Positions 15,127-26,150 of a stretch of 64,000 nucleotides of DNA are shown here, one piece after another. Source of the DNA: Streptococcus bovimastitidis (GTDB lineage Bacteria; Bacillota; Bacilli; Lactobacillales; Streptococcaceae); the NCBI RefSeq assembly GCF_001885095.1, contig NZ_LZDD01000002.1, positions 248,001 to 312,000 of the forward strand, read 5' to 3'. Every line of letters begins with the position of its first letter. Within the stretch, counting starts at the first letter, position 1. The notes under the pieces are model-generated. The model saw nothing but the letters and a program-made list of their open reading frames with translations, did no database searches and was not told the DNA's origin. A program made the translations under genes and the position numbers.

Positions 15127-15714
15127 TTAATCAAAGAAGCCACCCAGGCCGGCGAAGGGGTTGTTGCTGGCCACTTCTTCTTGCTGATTCAGGTATTGTT
15201 TATTGTCGTCCAGTTCCAGGAAGGTTTCGTAAACACGCGCCGTCATGCGGGCGTCCTCTAGGCTGTTGTGCCCCTTGCCCTTGATGCCTAAAAAGCTGGC
15301 AACATTGGTCAACTTGAGGTTGCTGATGCCGTTGAGGTCAGTGCTGCGTCGCTCGAAGGCCTGGTCGTAGAGGTCCACTTGGTATTGCCCATTTAAATCG
15401 AGGCCGTTTTCCGCTAGGATTGGCAGGTCGGACTTTTGGGAATTGTAGCCTATCAGAGGGTAATCACCGACAAACTCTTTAAAGTCCGCTAGAACCGTGT
15501 CAACCTTAGGTGCCCTAGCAATTTTATCGGCAGTTATTCCGGTTAGTCCATTGATAAAGCTTTGGAGGGGAACATCCGTGTAAACATAAGTATCAAATCT
15601 GTCAACTTCTTCATGCTGGTCCATTTTGACAGCTGACAATTGAATCAGGTGACTGACCTCATCAACTGTATTAAATTCTAAATCAAAGGCAATATATTGT
15701 GTCAGATTTTCCAT
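15127..15714 (-). CDS. DEDDh 3'-5' exonuclease, PolIII epsilon-like
   Basis: 195 residues. Exo I YIAFDLEFNT with D-x-E metal ligands, Exo II GYNSQKSDLPIL, and Exo III GHNSLEDARMTARVYE with the general-base His five residues before the Asp. This is a free-standing proofreading-type exonuclease of the DnaQ superfamily that removes nucleotides from DNA or RNA 3' ends; the substrate cannot be told. The C-terminal 30 residues (EEVASNNPFAGLGGFFD) look unstructured. It lies downstream of rocS by about 40 bases and is probably co-transcribed. Confidence 0.85.
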   Translation of the reverse strand: MENLTQYIAFDLEFNTVDEVSHLIQLSAVKMDQHEEVDRFDTYVYTDVPLQSFINGLTGITADKIARAPKVDTVLADFKEFVGDYPLIGYNSQKSDLPILAENGLDLNGQYQVDLYDQAFERRSTDLNGISNLKLTNVASFLGIKGKGHNSLEDARMTARVYETFLELDDNKQYLNQQEEVASNNPFAGLGGFFD

Positions 15715-15756
15715 AAGTCTCCTAGATAAAAAGATCCTTGAGGGCCTTTCTTTGTC

Positions 15757-16284
15757 TTATTTTCCAAATAATCGGCTAAAGAAGCCTCTTTTACCTGCTG
15801 TGCCTTTTACTTCTTCTACTTGATTTTTGGCTTGATCAGCTTCTGCTTTTGCTTCTTCTAATTCCAACTTCAAGGTTTCTTTATCAGCCATTGCTTTGGC
15901 AGTTAATTGTTGTTGTTGGTCTAATTGTTTATCTTTTTCAGCAATTTGAACATCTTTAACCCGCATTTGCTCATCTTTGGCTGCCAACTGCTCATCTTTA
16001 GCCATTAATTGATTATAAAGTCGGGTAATTTCAGTGTTTTTCTCATCAACTAAAATTTCTAATAATTCTCGTTGTTTGGTTTCTTCACTAATCGGTTCAT
16101 CGTCAAAAATCGTTTTTTTATAAATTTCTTCCAACTTAATAAGGCCACTACGTTTAACCACAGTGACACCCTTGTCATTTTTATCAAGATCTTCTTCGGG
16201 AAGTGCTTTGACACGATTATTGACGGCCTGACGACTGACTCCCAAAATTTCAGCTAGTTCACTAACTGTCTTTTCTATTGTCAT
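15757..16284 (-). CDS. rocS: RocS-like chromosome segregation regulator (DUF536)
   Basis: 175 residues with three clear parts. An N-terminal helix-turn-helix covers about 3-30 (VSELAEILGVSRQAVNNRVK). A long coiled coil, about 75-155, is built of near-repeats of AKDEQ / VKDVQ / EKDKQ. The C-terminal tail GKRGFFSRLFGK looks like a short amphipathic membrane-binding helix. This architecture matches RocS of S. pneumoniae, which binds DNA and membrane and helps segregate chromosomes together with ParB and capsule division control. Known in pneumococcus; the role here is inferred from the shared architecture. ATG with AGAGGA upstream. Confidence 0.75.
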   Translation of the reverse strand: MTIEKTVSELAEILGVSRQAVNNRVKALPEEDLDKNDKGVTVVKRSGLIKLEEIYKKTIFDDEPISEETKQRELLEILVDEKNTEITRLYNQLMAKDEQLAAKDEQMRVKDVQIAEKDKQLDQQQQLTAKAMADKETLKLELEEAKAEADQAKNQVEEVKGTAGKRGFFSRLFGK

Positions 16285-16375
16285 ATGATCCTCTTTACAT
16301 TACTGAATATTCTAATAAGCATAGTAACATAATACTAGTATTCTGTCAATTTCAGCTAGGTTAAGGAGCCATTAA

Positions 16376-16514
16376 AAACAAAATAAGCCGTTCTAATGTA
16401 CGGCTCGAGACATAGATATTGGATCACCTTCCTTTCAGTTTTCAGTCGGTTTCAAGGAAAAAGCCTCCATTTCTATTATTGATAAGATTGATGTAAGAAA
16501 TATCATCTCTTACT
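16376..16514 (-). ncRNA. Candidate small RNA between rocS and the flavoprotein gene
   Basis: A minus-strand promoter with -10 TATAAT (16521-16526) and TAGACA 17 bases upstream (16544-16549) should start RNA near 16514. A GC-rich AGCCGT/ACGGCT hairpin (16386-16405) followed by a T-rich tract ends it after about 130 bases. Inside is GAAAGGAAGGTGATCC (16421-16436 complement), almost a full complement of the 16S rRNA 3' end, then ATG and a 6-codon frame running into the terminator. A 23-codon frame with a hydrophobic start (16435-16506) begins within 8 bases of the transcript start. Function unknown. Confidence 0.45.
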
Positions 16515-16609
16515 ACTTTTATTATAACGTGGGAAAGATTTCTTGTCTAATGAATACCTCCTAAATTGCCCTGGCTTATCTGCTATAAAAAAAGCAAGCA
16601 TTATGATAA

Positions 16610-17791
<1,182 letters not shown>

Positions 17792-17843
17792 GATGTGACA
17801 TTTTTTAAAATGTGATTTTTCATAATCAAATGATTTAAGCGGA

Positions 17844-17870
17844 AGACAGGAAATTTATCCTGTCTTTTTT
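17844..17870 (+). terminator. Terminator after the flavoprotein gene
   Basis: GACAGGA / TCCTGTC hairpin followed by six T. Confidence 0.85.
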
Positions 17871-17873
17871 ACT

Positions 17874-17935
17874 TAACTGGTTGCCTATCTTCCCGACTTA
17901 GTGTATAATAGTTTTATGTTTTCTTAACCAGTTAA
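17874..17935 (+). promoter_or_regulatory. rpsN2 promoter with AdcR (zinc) operator
   Basis: -35 TTGCCT (17881-17886), 17 bases, -10 TATAAT (17904-17909). TTAACCAGTTAA (17924-17935) is a perfect match to the streptococcal AdcR motif TTAACYRGTTAA, placed over the start of transcription. A second 10/12 match, TTAACTGGTTGC, covers the -35. AdcR-Zn should repress, so the gene is on under zinc shortage. Confidence 0.8.
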
Positions 17936-17997
17936 TTACCAGTTAAGAAACAGGCCTGATAAACCCAAAGATTATTAATAGAATGAAGGAGAAAGCA

Positions 17998-18267
17998 ATG
18001 GCAAAAAAATCAAAAATTGCTAAATACCAAAAGCAGCTCCAACTGATTGAACAGTACGCTGACCTTCGTCGCGAGCTTAAAGCCGCTGGGGATTATGAAG
18101 CACTTCGCAAATTGCCTCGTGATTCAAACCCTAATCGTTTGAAAAACCGCGATTTAATTGATGGCCGTCCCCATGCTTACATGCGTAAGTTTGGCGTTAG
18201 CCGTATCAACTTCCGCGACCTAGCTCACAAAGGCCAACTTCCTGGCGTCACTAAAGCTAGCTGGTAA
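17998..18267 (+). CDS. rpsN2: Ribosomal protein S14, zinc-independent paralogue
   Basis: 89 residues from [13 protein letters not shown]; the ATG at 17983 lies in the leader and the GAAGGAG site fits 17998. It is the long C-minus form without the C-x-x-C zinc ribbon ([18 protein letters not shown] in its place) and has the conserved C-terminus [20 protein letters not shown]. In zinc-poor cells it replaces the zinc-binding S14 in the 30S subunit. Promoter-overlapping AdcR boxes agree with that role. Single-gene unit. Confidence 0.95.
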   Translation: MAKKSKIAKYQKQLQLIEQYADLRRELKAAGDYEALRKLPRDSNPNRLKNRDLIDGRPHAYMRKFGVSRINFRDLAHKGQLPGVTKASW

Positions 18268-18570
18268 GCTTGTCACACTTTCAAACACTTATTTTGCAGG
18301 TGGGTGTTTAACTATTAGTAATCATAGAAGCCAATTATTTATCACAGTAAACTCGGTATGCCAAGATACCGAGTTTTTTTGTTTGTACAAAATATGCTTT
18401 CGGCAAATCTTTCTATACAGTTAAGAATGGTTTTCCTTGGATACAGAGATTATAGATTTTGCCATTTTCTGATTCTTAGAGGGTATATTTAGAGTTGTGC
18501 AAACGTGACTGCCATATTTAAATTTTCTGAGATACTAGATAAAAATTGAATCACTTTCACACAATCATAC
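18268..18570. other. Intergenic stretch between convergent genes
   Basis: It contains the rpsN2 terminator (18351-18380). The remaining roughly 190 bases up to the tsaD terminator show no supportable gene or repeat. Confidence 0.5.
18351..18380 (+). terminator. rpsN2 terminator
   Basis: ACTCGGTAT / ATACCGAGT hairpin with six-base loop and seven T. Confidence 0.85.
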
Positions 18571-18602
18571 AAAAAACTCCATGACCAGAAGGTCTAGGAG
18601 TT
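18571..18602 (-). terminator. Terminator of the tsaB-rimI-tsaD operon
   Basis: On the minus strand AACTCCTAGACC / GGTCATGGAGTT with one mismatch, followed by TTTT. Confidence 0.8.
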
Positions 18603-18615
18603 CATTTAGTTATCT

Positions 18616-19626
18616 TTAATCAAGATAACTAAAAGCTAGGCTTGGTTTGGCATTGAGGTCCATTTGACCAAAATGACCCAAGTCATATTCTACGGCTGCT
18701 GCTAAGGCAATCATACCAGCATTGTCTCCACAAAGGCGGAGTGGTGGTATGACTACTGGGACATCGGTGATGTCTTGAGCTAAACGTTCACGCAAGCCTT
18801 GATTGGCAGCAACACCCCCTGCTACAACTAGCATTTTGACTGAGTATTTTGCTAAGGCTTTTTGCGTTTTTACCATCAGGATATCAAGGACCGCTGCCTG
18901 GAATGAGGCACAAAGATCTTCTAGAACGAGTTCCTCTCCTTTTTGTTCTGCGTTGTGGTGCAGGTTGATAAAGGCTGACTTGAGCCCTGAGAAAGAAAAT
19001 TCTAGATGATCTTCTTTGATCATAGCTCTTGGGAAGTTGTAGGTATCCTGCCCTTTGTGAGCTAATTGGTCAATTTCACGTCCGGCTGGGTAGGTTAAGC
19101 CCATTACTCGGCCAACTTTGTCATAGGCTTCGCCTACTGCGTCGTCCCGCGTTTCGCCAACAATGTGGTAGCTTCCCGGTTCTGAGACGTAAACTAACTC
19201 TGTGTGTCCTCCAGAAACTAAGAGTGCCATCAGCGGATATTCTAGTTCTTTCTCTTCACGCGCAGCCATGAGGTGGCCGGCCATATGGTTGACTGGAATC
19301 AGTGGGATTTGATGTGCCCAGGCAAAGGCCTTTGCGGCAGCGATTCCCACCAACAAGGCACCGACTAATCCTGGTCCATATGTAACGGCAACGCCGTCCA
19401 ATTCTTCTGCTGTAATGCCTGCTTCTTGGAGGGCGTCTTCGAAACAGCTGGTGATCACTTCCACGTGATGGCGACTGGCTACTTCTGGAACCACCCCTCC
19501 GAAGCGTTTGTGGCTCTCCACTTGGCTAGCAATGATGTTGCTTAAGAGTTCTTTGTCATTTTTGAGGATGGCGACACTGGTTTCGTCACAGGAACTTTCG
19601 ACCGCCATGAGATATCTATCTGTCAT
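18616..19626 (-). CDS. tsaD: tRNA threonylcarbamoyladenosine synthase subunit TsaD
   Basis: 336 residues, normal length. Actin-like ATPase (Kae1/Qri7) fold: [11 protein letters not shown] near the N-terminus, metal-binding HMAGH, nucleotide loop VSGGHTEL and [15 protein letters not shown]. With TsaB and TsaE it transfers threonylcarbamoyl from TC-AMP (made by TsaC) to A37 of ANN-reading tRNAs. Last gene of tsaB-rimI-tsaD; its start overlaps the rimI end by 11 bases. Essential in most bacteria. Confidence 0.97.
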   Translation of the reverse strand: MTDRYLMAVESSCDETSVAILKNDKELLSNIIASQVESHKRFGGVVPEVASRHHVEVITSCFEDALQEAGITAEELDGVAVTYGPGLVGALLVGIAAAKAFAWAHQIPLIPVNHMAGHLMAAREEKELEYPLMALLVSGGHTELVYVSEPGSYHIVGETRDDAVGEAYDKVGRVMGLTYPAGREIDQLAHKGQDTYNFPRAMIKEDHLEFSFSGLKSAFINLHHNAEQKGEELVLEDLCASFQAAVLDILMVKTQKALAKYSVKMLVVAGGVAANQGLRERLAQDITDVPVVIPPLRLCGDNAGMIALAAAVEYDLGHFGQMDLNAKPSLAFSYLD

Positions 19627-20041
19627 TTCTTCCTTCTCGTTTCATCAATAGTGCCCCTTCGACAGGGTTTTTGTAATAGTCCTTGCGTTTACCGACGACT
19701 GTAAAGTCAGCTTTTTTGTAAAGGGCTTGCGCGGCTAGATTGGATTCTCGGACTTCTAGAAAGATGGGGATGTTATCATCCACGACTCGCTCTAGGAGCT
19801 GTGCCCCTAAGCCTTTTCCTTGGTATTGCGGTAAAACAGCAATATTGGTGATTTCAGATTCGCCTAGTAAATTCTGTAAGGACAGGAAGCCGACAATTTT
19901 CTGATCATCATAGACATAAAAATAGTCCACCTCTGGTGAGGCCATATCACTTGCTACTTGCTCTTTGGTCCAGGGCGATTCTTGGTAAACCTGGCCTAGG
20001 ATGTCATAAACAGCTGTGATTTTATCGTCTTTTGCATTCAT
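19616..20041 (-). CDS. rimI: Ribosomal protein alanine N-acetyltransferase RimI
   Basis: 141 residues, single GNAT domain with the acetyl-CoA loop [12 protein letters not shown] (Q/R-x-x-G-x-G/A) and the RimI-type ending [18 protein letters not shown]. RimI acetylates the N-terminal alanine of S18; in Firmicutes the target is less certain. It lies between tsaB and tsaD, two bases after tsaB, an arrangement common in Firmicutes. Confidence 0.92.
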   Translation of the reverse strand: MNAKDDKITAVYDILGQVYQESPWTKEQVASDMASPEVDYFYVYDDQKIVGFLSLQNLLGESEITNIAVLPQYQGKGLGAQLLERVVDDNIPIFLEVRESNLAAQALYKKADFTVVGKRKDYYKNPVEGALLMKREGRNDR

Positions 20042-20043
20042 CT

Positions 20044-20736
20044 TTAAACACGCTTAATATAGTTTTCATCATTGCCAGCTTGGTGCGTTTTCAACCAATT
20101 CTCTTCGGCTTCAACTTTTTTCAGATACTCTGGCACAAAGGCGTCGACATTGACTGCTGGCATGGTTTGAGCTTTTAGGCCCAGTTCATAGGCTGATGGG
20201 AGACTTGGTAGGATTTGTGCTTCTGGCATTTCCGTCTTGATCAAGTCGGTGAAGACTGATGCTTCTCCTGTGAAGATGACTTTGTCCTGCTTTTTAACTT
20301 GCTCAAGTAAATCGGATAAGGCTATGTGTTGGTCTGGGCCAACAGATTCTTGATTTACATAGAATCCTGCATAAACATTTTGCCGTCTAGCATCAATTAA
20401 GGGGATAACTAAGGTATCTGGTTCCTTGATTCCTGCTGCTAATGCATAGAGGCTTGAAATGCCGATTAAGTCAATTTTTAGGGAGTAAGCTAGGGTTTTA
20501 GCAGTTGCAACGGCGACGCGTAAGCCTGTATATGAACCTGGTCCTTCTGCGACTGCGATTCGACCCAAATCACTAGGCTTTAAATCCAAGGAAGTCATCA
20601 AGAAGTCGATGGCGGGCATGAGGCTAATGCTGTGATTTTTTTTGATGTTGATGGTCAGGTCGGCTAATAAGGTTTGGTCCTCTAAGATGGCCAAGGACAT
20701 GCTCTTATTTGAGGTGTCAAATGCTAATGTCTTCAT
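20044..20736 (-). CDS. tsaB: tRNA threonylcarbamoyladenosine biosynthesis protein TsaB
   Basis: 230 residues. N-terminal LAFDTSNKSMSLAIL and VAEGPGSYTGLRVA are the conserved TsaB segments of the ASKHA fold; it lacks the metal histidines of TsaD, as expected for the inactive partner. It forms the TsaB-TsaD dimer that carries the t6A-forming activity. First gene of the operon; the ATG at 20736 has AAGGGTAAA upstream. Confidence 0.95.
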   Translation of the reverse strand: MKTLAFDTSNKSMSLAILEDQTLLADLTINIKKNHSISLMPAIDFLMTSLDLKPSDLGRIAVAEGPGSYTGLRVAVATAKTLAYSLKIDLIGISSLYALAAGIKEPDTLVIPLIDARRQNVYAGFYVNQESVGPDQHIALSDLLEQVKKQDKVIFTGEASVFTDLIKTEMPEAQILPSLPSAYELGLKAQTMPAVNVDAFVPEYLKKVEAEENWLKTHQAGNDENYIKRV

Positions 20737-20867
20737 TTTACCCTTCTTTTCTGTGGATTTCTATTGTCCAATTATATCACAAATTGCCCTTTCTGAACAA
20801 AGGGGTGTTCGCCTGATCGCTTGTGGGCTCAAGATTCTTGCATTCAATGCTTTTACTATCAGGCTCA

Positions 20868-20880
20868 AATATGGTATAAT
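20868..20880 (+). promoter_or_regulatory. Extended -10 promoter of rpoY-rnjA
   Basis: ATATGGTATAAT, TATAAT at 20875-20880 preceded by TGG, about 125 bases before the rpoY start. The long leader has no obvious terminator hairpin. Confidence 0.5.
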
Positions 20881-21014
20881 TCTATTAATTGCACAGAATC
20901 AGGATTAAAACTACTACACTCTTACTTATAGCAAACGGTCACTAGACGATTGGGTTATTTGACTTGTTTTATTATAGTTTCAATCATTGATGTACCCAGA
21001 AAGGAAAAATAGAA

Positions 21015-21245
21015 ATGATCTACAAAGTATTCTACCAAGAATCAAAAGACCGCAACCCACGCCGAGAAAATACTAAGGCTTTATATATTGATATTGAAGC
21101 TAAAGATGAGTTGGAAGGCCGTATCAAAGTCCGTAAATTAGTTGAAGAAAAAACAAGCTACAACGTTGAATTTATTGAGCTTCTTTCAGATAAACACTTG
21201 GAATATGAAAAAGAAACCGGTGTTTTCCAAGTAACGGAGTTATAA
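21015..21245 (+). CDS. rpoY: RNA polymerase epsilon subunit RpoY
   Basis: 76 residues. [20 protein letters not shown] and [17 protein letters not shown] are characteristic of the Firmicutes epsilon subunit (YkzG/DUF1447), a small protein that binds beneath the beta-prime jaw of RNA polymerase. It is encoded one base before rnjA, the almost universal arrangement in Firmicutes, so the two are co-transcribed. AGAAAGGA ribosome site. Confidence 0.95.
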   Translation: MIYKVFYQESKDRNPRRENTKALYIDIEAKDELEGRIKVRKLVEEKTSYNVEFIELLSDKHLEYEKETGVFQVTEL

Positions 21246-21246
21246 T

Positions 21247-22932
21247 ATGTCAACTATCGATTTAAAACCTAATGAAGTTGGCGTCTTCGCCATTGGTGGT
21301 CTAGGAGAAATCGGCAAAAACACATACGGCATCGAATATCAAGATGAGATTATTATCGTTGATGCTGGGATAAAATTCCCTGAAGATGATCTTTTAGGGA
21401 TTGACTATGTGATCCCTGATTATTCTTATATTGTTGATAATATTGATCGTGTTAAAGCCTTAGTAATCACCCATGGACACGAAGACCATATTGGTGGGAT
21501 TCCCTTCCTGTTAAAACAAGCTAATATTCCAATTTATGCTGGTCCTTTAGCGCTTGCCTTGATTCGTGGTAAATTAGAAGAACATGGTTTGCTTCGTGAT
21601 TCAACCATGTATGAAATCAACCACAATACAGAATTGACTTTCAAGAATTTGAGTGTGACTTTCTTTAGAACGACTCACTCTATTCCAGAACCTTTAGGAA
21701 TTGTCATTCATACTCCTCAAGGTAAAATTGTTTGTACCGGTGACTTTAAGTTCGACTTTACCCCAGTCGGTGACCCTGCTGATATCCATCGCATGGCTGC
21801 CCTTGGTGAAGAAGGTGTTCTTTGCTTACTATCTGATTCAACCAATGCGGAAGTGCCTACTTTTACCAACTCGGAAAAAGTGGTTGGTCAATCTATCTTA
21901 AAAATTATTGAAGGCATTCATGGTCGGATTATTTTCGCCTCTTTTGCCTCAAATATTTACCGTTTACAACAAGCTGCTGAAGCTGCGGTTAAGACCGGTC
22001 GTAAAATTTGTGTCTTCGGTCGTTCTATGGAAAAAGCCATTGTCAACGGGATTGAACTTGGTTATATTAAGGTGCCTAAAGGGACTTTTATTGAGCCTAA
22101 TGAAATCAAAAATTACCATGCTAATGAAGTATTGATTATGTGTACTGGTAGTCAAGGGGAGTCCATGGCTGCTCTTGCCAGAATTGCCAACGGTACGCAT
22201 CGTCAGGTGACCTTGCAACCTGGTGATACGGTTATCTTCTCTTCAAGTCCAATTCCTGGTAACACAACTAGTGTTAATAAATTAATTAATACCATCCAAG
22301 AAGCTGGTGTTGAAGTTATCCATGGTAAAGTTAACAACATCCATACCTCAGGTCACGGTGGCCAACAGGAACAAAAATTGATGTTGCGCTTGATGAAACC
22401 AAAATTCTTCATGCCTGTCCATGGTGAATACCGGATGCAGAAAGTCCACGCAGGCTTAGCTGAAGATACTGGTATTCCAGAAGAAAACATCTTCATCTTG
22501 GAAAATGGTGACGTGCTTGCTTTGACTAGTGACTCTGCTCGTCGTGCTGGACACTTTAATGCCCAAGACATCTATGTGGATGGTAACGGGATTGGTGACA
22601 TTGGTACGGCTGTTCTTCGCGATCGTCGTGATCTTTCAGAGGACGGGGTTGTCCTTGCCGTGGCTACTGTTGATTTTGACACGCAAATGATTCTGGCTGG
22701 TCCAGATATCCTAAGTCGCGGTTTTATCTACATGCGTGAATCTGGTGACTTGATTCGTGAAAGCCAACGTGTTTTATTCAATGCTATCCGCATTGCCTTG
22801 AAAAACAAGGAAGCAAGTATTCAATCTGTTAATGGAGCTATTGTGAATGCCCTTCGTCCATTCCTATATGAAAAGACTGAACGGGAACCTATCATTATTC
22901 CAATGATTTTAACGCCTGATAAAGAAAACTAA
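21247..22932 (+). CDS. rnjA: Ribonuclease J1
   Basis: 561 residues. Metallo-beta-lactamase motif [10 protein letters not shown] near residue 75, further ligands in TTHSIPEP and CTGDFKFDF, the beta-CASP region with SDSTNAE, and the C-terminal domain [16 protein letters not shown]. RNase J1 is an endonuclease and 5'-3' exonuclease that processes 16S rRNA and degrades mRNA with RNase J2 and RNase Y. Co-transcribed with rpoY. Confidence 0.96.
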   Translation: MSTIDLKPNEVGVFAIGGLGEIGKNTYGIEYQDEIIIVDAGIKFPEDDLLGIDYVIPDYSYIVDNIDRVKALVITHGHEDHIGGIPFLLKQANIPIYAGPLALALIRGKLEEHGLLRDSTMYEINHNTELTFKNLSVTFFRTTHSIPEPLGIVIHTPQGKIVCTGDFKFDFTPVGDPADIHRMAALGEEGVLCLLSDSTNAEVPTFTNSEKVVGQSILKIIEGIHGRIIFASFASNIYRLQQAAEAAVKTGRKICVFGRSMEKAIVNGIELGYIKVPKGTFIEPNEIKNYHANEVLIMCTGSQGESMAALARIANGTHRQVTLQPGDTVIFSSSPIPGNTTSVNKLINTIQEAGVEVIHGKVNNIHTSGHGGQQEQKLMLRLMKPKFFMPVHGEYRMQKVHAGLAEDTGIPEENIFILENGDVLALTSDSARRAGHFNAQDIYVDGNGIGDIGTAVLRDRRDLSEDGVVLAVATVDFDTQMILAGPDILSRGFIYMRESGDLIRESQRVLFNAIRIALKNKEASIQSVNGAIVNALRPFLYEKTEREPIIIPMILTPDKEN

Positions 22933-22934
22933 AA

Positions 22935-22966
22935 TCAACCCCAATCTCCTGATTGGGGTTTTACTT
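22935..22966 (+). terminator. rnjA terminator
   Basis: AACCCCAATC / GATTGGGGTT hairpin followed by TTAC; a strong GC stem with a short T-tract. Confidence 0.8.
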
Positions 22967-23088
22967 TGTCCTCTTGAAAGATACTTCCAAATCAAAAACA
23001 TGAACCAGGGAAGAAATCGTTCTGATTACATATAAGATGTCAGTAAATGACATTTTTAAAATACTCAAGATAAAGCTCTATGCAAAGA

Positions 23089-23115
23089 AAAAAGCAACCT
23101 TCTGGTTGCTTTTTG
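23089..23115 (-). terminator. Terminator of the opp operon
   Basis: AAAAGCAACC-TTCT-GGTTGCTTTT, perfect 10-bp stem with a T-run on both strands. Confidence 0.85.
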
Positions 23116-23116
23116 A

Positions 23117-24052
23117 CTAGATACTGTATTTAGCTTTATAAGCTTCTGCTTCAGCTTCTGTTGCTAAGACAAAGTGACCAGGTGTGATTTCATGCATCTG
23201 ACGTTCTTGTCCATCCATTTCCATACTTGGGTCATAGATTTCAGCAACACGTTGGCGTTCGATATCTGGATCCGGTTCTGGAATGGCTGATAGCAGGCTT
23301 CGTGTATAAGGGTGGATTGGATTATTGTAGACATCGTCTGATGTCCCAATTTCTAACATTTTACCCCAGTGCATAACACCAATTCGATCTGATATGTATT
23401 TTACCATAGACAAATCATGGGCAATAAAGAGATATGTCAAGCCACGTTCTGCCTGCAACTTCTGCATTAGGTTGACAACTTGGGCCTGAATTGACACGTC
23501 CAAGGCAGAGATTGGCTCATCAGCAATGATGAATTTTGGTTTCACAGCAAGAGCACGGGCGATACCGATACGTTGACGTTGTCCACCTGAGAACTCATGT
23601 GGGTAACGGGTCACATGGTCACGGTTAAGACCAACGCGTTCAAGAAGCTCTTGAACACGCTCTTCGCGCTCTTTCTTAGTATTTGTCAATCCATGGATAT
23701 CCAAACCTTCGGCAACGATGTCACGGATTTTCATCCGACCATTGAGGCTAGCTTGTGGATCCTGGAAAATCATTTGGGCATCTTTGCGGAACTCACGAAG
23801 GTCATTACCAGTCAGATTTGAGACAGATTTATCATTAAAGATAATGTCACCTTCGTTGATTTCATAAAGCTTAAGGATAGCACGTCCAACTGTTGTTTTA
23901 CCTGAACCTGATTCTCCTACTAGTCCGAAAACTTCGCCCTCATAGATATCAAAGCTAACATTGTTGATGGCTCTAACTTCATTTTTCTTGCCTTTATTGA
24001 AGATCAATGACACATTTTTAAGCTCAACTAATTTTTTACGTTCTTCAGTCAT
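23117..24052 (-). CDS. oppF: Oligopeptide ABC transporter ATP-binding protein OppF
   Basis: 311 residues. Walker A GESGSGKTTVG, signature FSGGQRQRIGIARAL, Walker B KFIIADEPISALD and H-loop IAHDLS, with the C-terminal oligopeptide extension (HPYTRSLLSAIPEPDP). With OppD it powers peptide uptake through OppBC. Its start shares bases with the OppD stop. In streptococci Opp also imports signalling peptides read by Rgg and PlcR-type regulators; whether this copy does is not visible. Confidence 0.95.
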   Translation of the reverse strand: MTEERKKLVELKNVSLIFNKGKKNEVRAINNVSFDIYEGEVFGLVGESGSGKTTVGRAILKLYEINEGDIIFNDKSVSNLTGNDLREFRKDAQMIFQDPQASLNGRMKIRDIVAEGLDIHGLTNTKKEREERVQELLERVGLNRDHVTRYPHEFSGGQRQRIGIARALAVKPKFIIADEPISALDVSIQAQVVNLMQKLQAERGLTYLFIAHDLSMVKYISDRIGVMHWGKMLEIGTSDDVYNNPIHPYTRSLLSAIPEPDPDIERQRVAEIYDPSMEMDGQERQMHEITPGHFVLATEAEAEAYKAKYSI

Positions 24053-25098
24053 TAAGCTTGACCTCCATTCTTTTCAGCCCATTTTTCCCAACGTTTTTGA
24101 ATTTGTACAGGAGGTGTCACCTTAGGTGCACGCTTATCTAACAACCAAGTCGCTGCGTAGTGAGTGTCTGAAATTTTAAACATTGGTGGTTCTTCTTCAT
24201 GGTCAATATCCAAAGCAAACTCATTACGAGCAGCAAAGGCATCCCCTTTTGGAGGGTTCAATAAATCTGGAGGTGTTCCAGGAATTGACTCAAGACTACC
24301 TGCTTTTGTATCAGTTGTTGGCATTGATTTTAGAAGTCCCCAAGTGTATGGGTGTTGTGGATTATAGAAAACTTCATCAACTGTTCCATATTCAACAATC
24401 TTACCAGCATACATAACCGCTACACGATCAGCCATACCAGCAACAACACCTAAATCGTGGGTGATAAAGATAATAGAAGATGAAATTTGTGATTGCAAGC
24501 CCTTCATTAATTTCAAAATTTGATTTTGAATAGTTACATCGAGGGCAGTTGTTGGTTCATCAGCAATTAAGATTTCTGGATTAGCGGCAAGGGCAATCGC
24601 AATAACTGCACGTTGGCGCATACCACCAGACCATTGGTGAGGGTAATCATTGATATGCTCTTCAGCATTTGGAATACCAACCTGGTTCATCAATTTCAAA
24701 GCACGGTCTAAGGCTTCCTGTTTGGAAACAGACTCATGGATTAAAATAGCTTCCGCAATTTGCTTTCCAATTTTCATGGTAGGATCTAAACTGGTCATGG
24801 GATCTTGGAAGATCATAGCAATTTCCTTACCACGAACTTTTACCCATTCTTCCTCTTTGAGTTCATTTAGTTTTTTACCTTTGAAATCAATATCACCAGT
24901 AATGCTTGCATTTTTGGCATTCAATCCCATTAAGGTACGAGTTGTTACAGATTTACCAGAACCAGACTCACCTACGATGGCAAGTGTTTCACCTTTGTAT
25001 AATTCGAAATTAATATCACGAATGGCTTTTACATCTCCAGCATATGTTTTAAAATCAACGTGGAGGTTTTTAACATTTAAGATAGTTTCATTTGACAT
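24052..25098 (-). CDS. oppD: Oligopeptide ABC transporter ATP-binding protein OppD
   Basis: 348 residues. Walker [13 protein letters not shown], signature [15 protein letters not shown], Walker [14 protein letters not shown], and the C-terminal peptide-transporter extension [18 protein letters not shown] that holds the region often carrying a cysteine cluster; here no cysteines are seen. Partner of OppF. The operon order oppA-B-C-D-F is the standard streptococcal one. Confidence 0.95.
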   Translation of the reverse strand: MSNETILNVKNLHVDFKTYAGDVKAIRDINFELYKGETLAIVGESGSGKSVTTRTLMGLNAKNASITGDIDFKGKKLNELKEEEWVKVRGKEIAMIFQDPMTSLDPTMKIGKQIAEAILIHESVSKQEALDRALKLMNQVGIPNAEEHINDYPHQWSGGMRQRAVIAIALAANPEILIADEPTTALDVTIQNQILKLMKGLQSQISSSIIFITHDLGVVAGMADRVAVMYAGKIVEYGTVDEVFYNPQHPYTWGLLKSMPTTDTKAGSLESIPGTPPDLLNPPKGDAFAARNEFALDIDHEEEPPMFKISDTHYAATWLLDKRAPKVTPPVQIQKRWEKWAEKNGGQA

Positions 25099-25109
25099 GT
25101 TTTTTCCTC

Positions 25110-26141
25110 CTAGTCGTTACTTGATTTTGGATCAAATGCATCACGTAAACCATCACCTAATAAGATAAAGGCAAGTGAAATAAGAACGAGCGCAAGGGCA
25201 GGAAGCAAGACTTGATATGGGAAATATTGCAAGTTTTCTTGCGCATCCGTAATCAATGAACCAAGCGATGCTGTCGGTGGTTTAACCCCAAGGTTAATAG
25301 CCGAAAGAACTGATTCATACATGATTGCACTTGGAACTGTCATCATAATTTGTACGATAATAATTCCTGAGATATTTGGTAGTACATGCTTAAAGGCAAT
25401 TTTAAAGTTACTTTCCCCTAATGCCCGTGATGCTAGGACAAAGTCCCGCTCACGATAAGACAAGGTTAAATTACGTACTTGACGAGCCATCGAGGTCCAG
25501 CCAACAATTGCAATCGAAATAATGATTGAAAGGACACCATTCCCTAAGAGTAAACCAAGCATAGTTACAATAACCAAGTTAGGAATTGATGAAATAACTT
25601 CGATAATCCGCTGCATAACCGTATCAACTTTACCACCAGTAAATCCTGATACTAAACCATATGTAACCCCAATAATTAAGTCAATAATGGTTGCAACAAT
25701 GGCGATTAATAGTGAAATACGAATACCAACTGTAATCCGTTTTCCAATACTACGGCCTAAATTATCTGTTCCCAATAAGAACTTTTTATCTTCTGGAACC
25801 CCTTGATCAGCATAAGCATCGTTAGGTTCAGTATTTCCAGCATAGGTAATACTACCATTCCAGAAAGGTAAACTTGAGCTAATTTTTGGTGGTAAGTTAC
25901 GATAAATCGAAACTTCTTTACTGTCAAAACTATTAGCATCATTTTTACTAACAACAAAAGTTGAACCAACAGCAAAAACTAATAGGGTCGCCAAAAAGAC
26001 CATAGAAACTACAGCTAATTTGTTTTTCTTAAGGCGTCGCCAAGCATCTTCAAGGAAAGATAAGGCTGGCTTTTCTATTTTTTCTTGTGAGTCAGCAGAG
26101 CCAACACCAACAAGTTTAAATGATTTTGTATCTTCTAGCAT
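25110..26141 (-). CDS. oppC: Oligopeptide ABC transporter permease OppC
   Basis: 343 residues. A cytoplasmic N-terminus of about 38 residues, a first membrane helix (LAVVSMVFLATLLVFAVGS), a large extracellular loop, and five further helices. The EAA loop that contacts the ATPases reads ASRALGESNFKIAFKHVLPN. It forms the channel with OppB. Ten-base gap from oppB and 11 to oppD. Confidence 0.95.
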   Translation of the reverse strand: MLEDTKSFKLVGVGSADSQEKIEKPALSFLEDAWRRLKKNKLAVVSMVFLATLLVFAVGSTFVVSKNDANSFDSKEVSIYRNLPPKISSSLPFWNGSITYAGNTEPNDAYADQGVPEDKKFLLGTDNLGRSIGKRITVGIRISLLIAIVATIIDLIIGVTYGLVSGFTGGKVDTVMQRIIEVISSIPNLVIVTMLGLLLGNGVLSIIISIAIVGWTSMARQVRNLTLSYRERDFVLASRALGESNFKIAFKHVLPNISGIIIVQIMMTVPSAIMYESVLSAINLGVKPPTASLGSLITDAQENLQYFPYQVLLPALALVLISLAFILLGDGLRDAFDPKSSND

Positions 26142-26150
26142 CTTACTCTC

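Noticed and set aside
16421-16436. Sequence like the 16S rRNA 3' end (GGATCACCTTCCTTTC)
   Set aside because: Only 16 bases match and no rRNA body surrounds it. It is better read as an anti-16S motif on the minus strand, so no rRNA gene was called.
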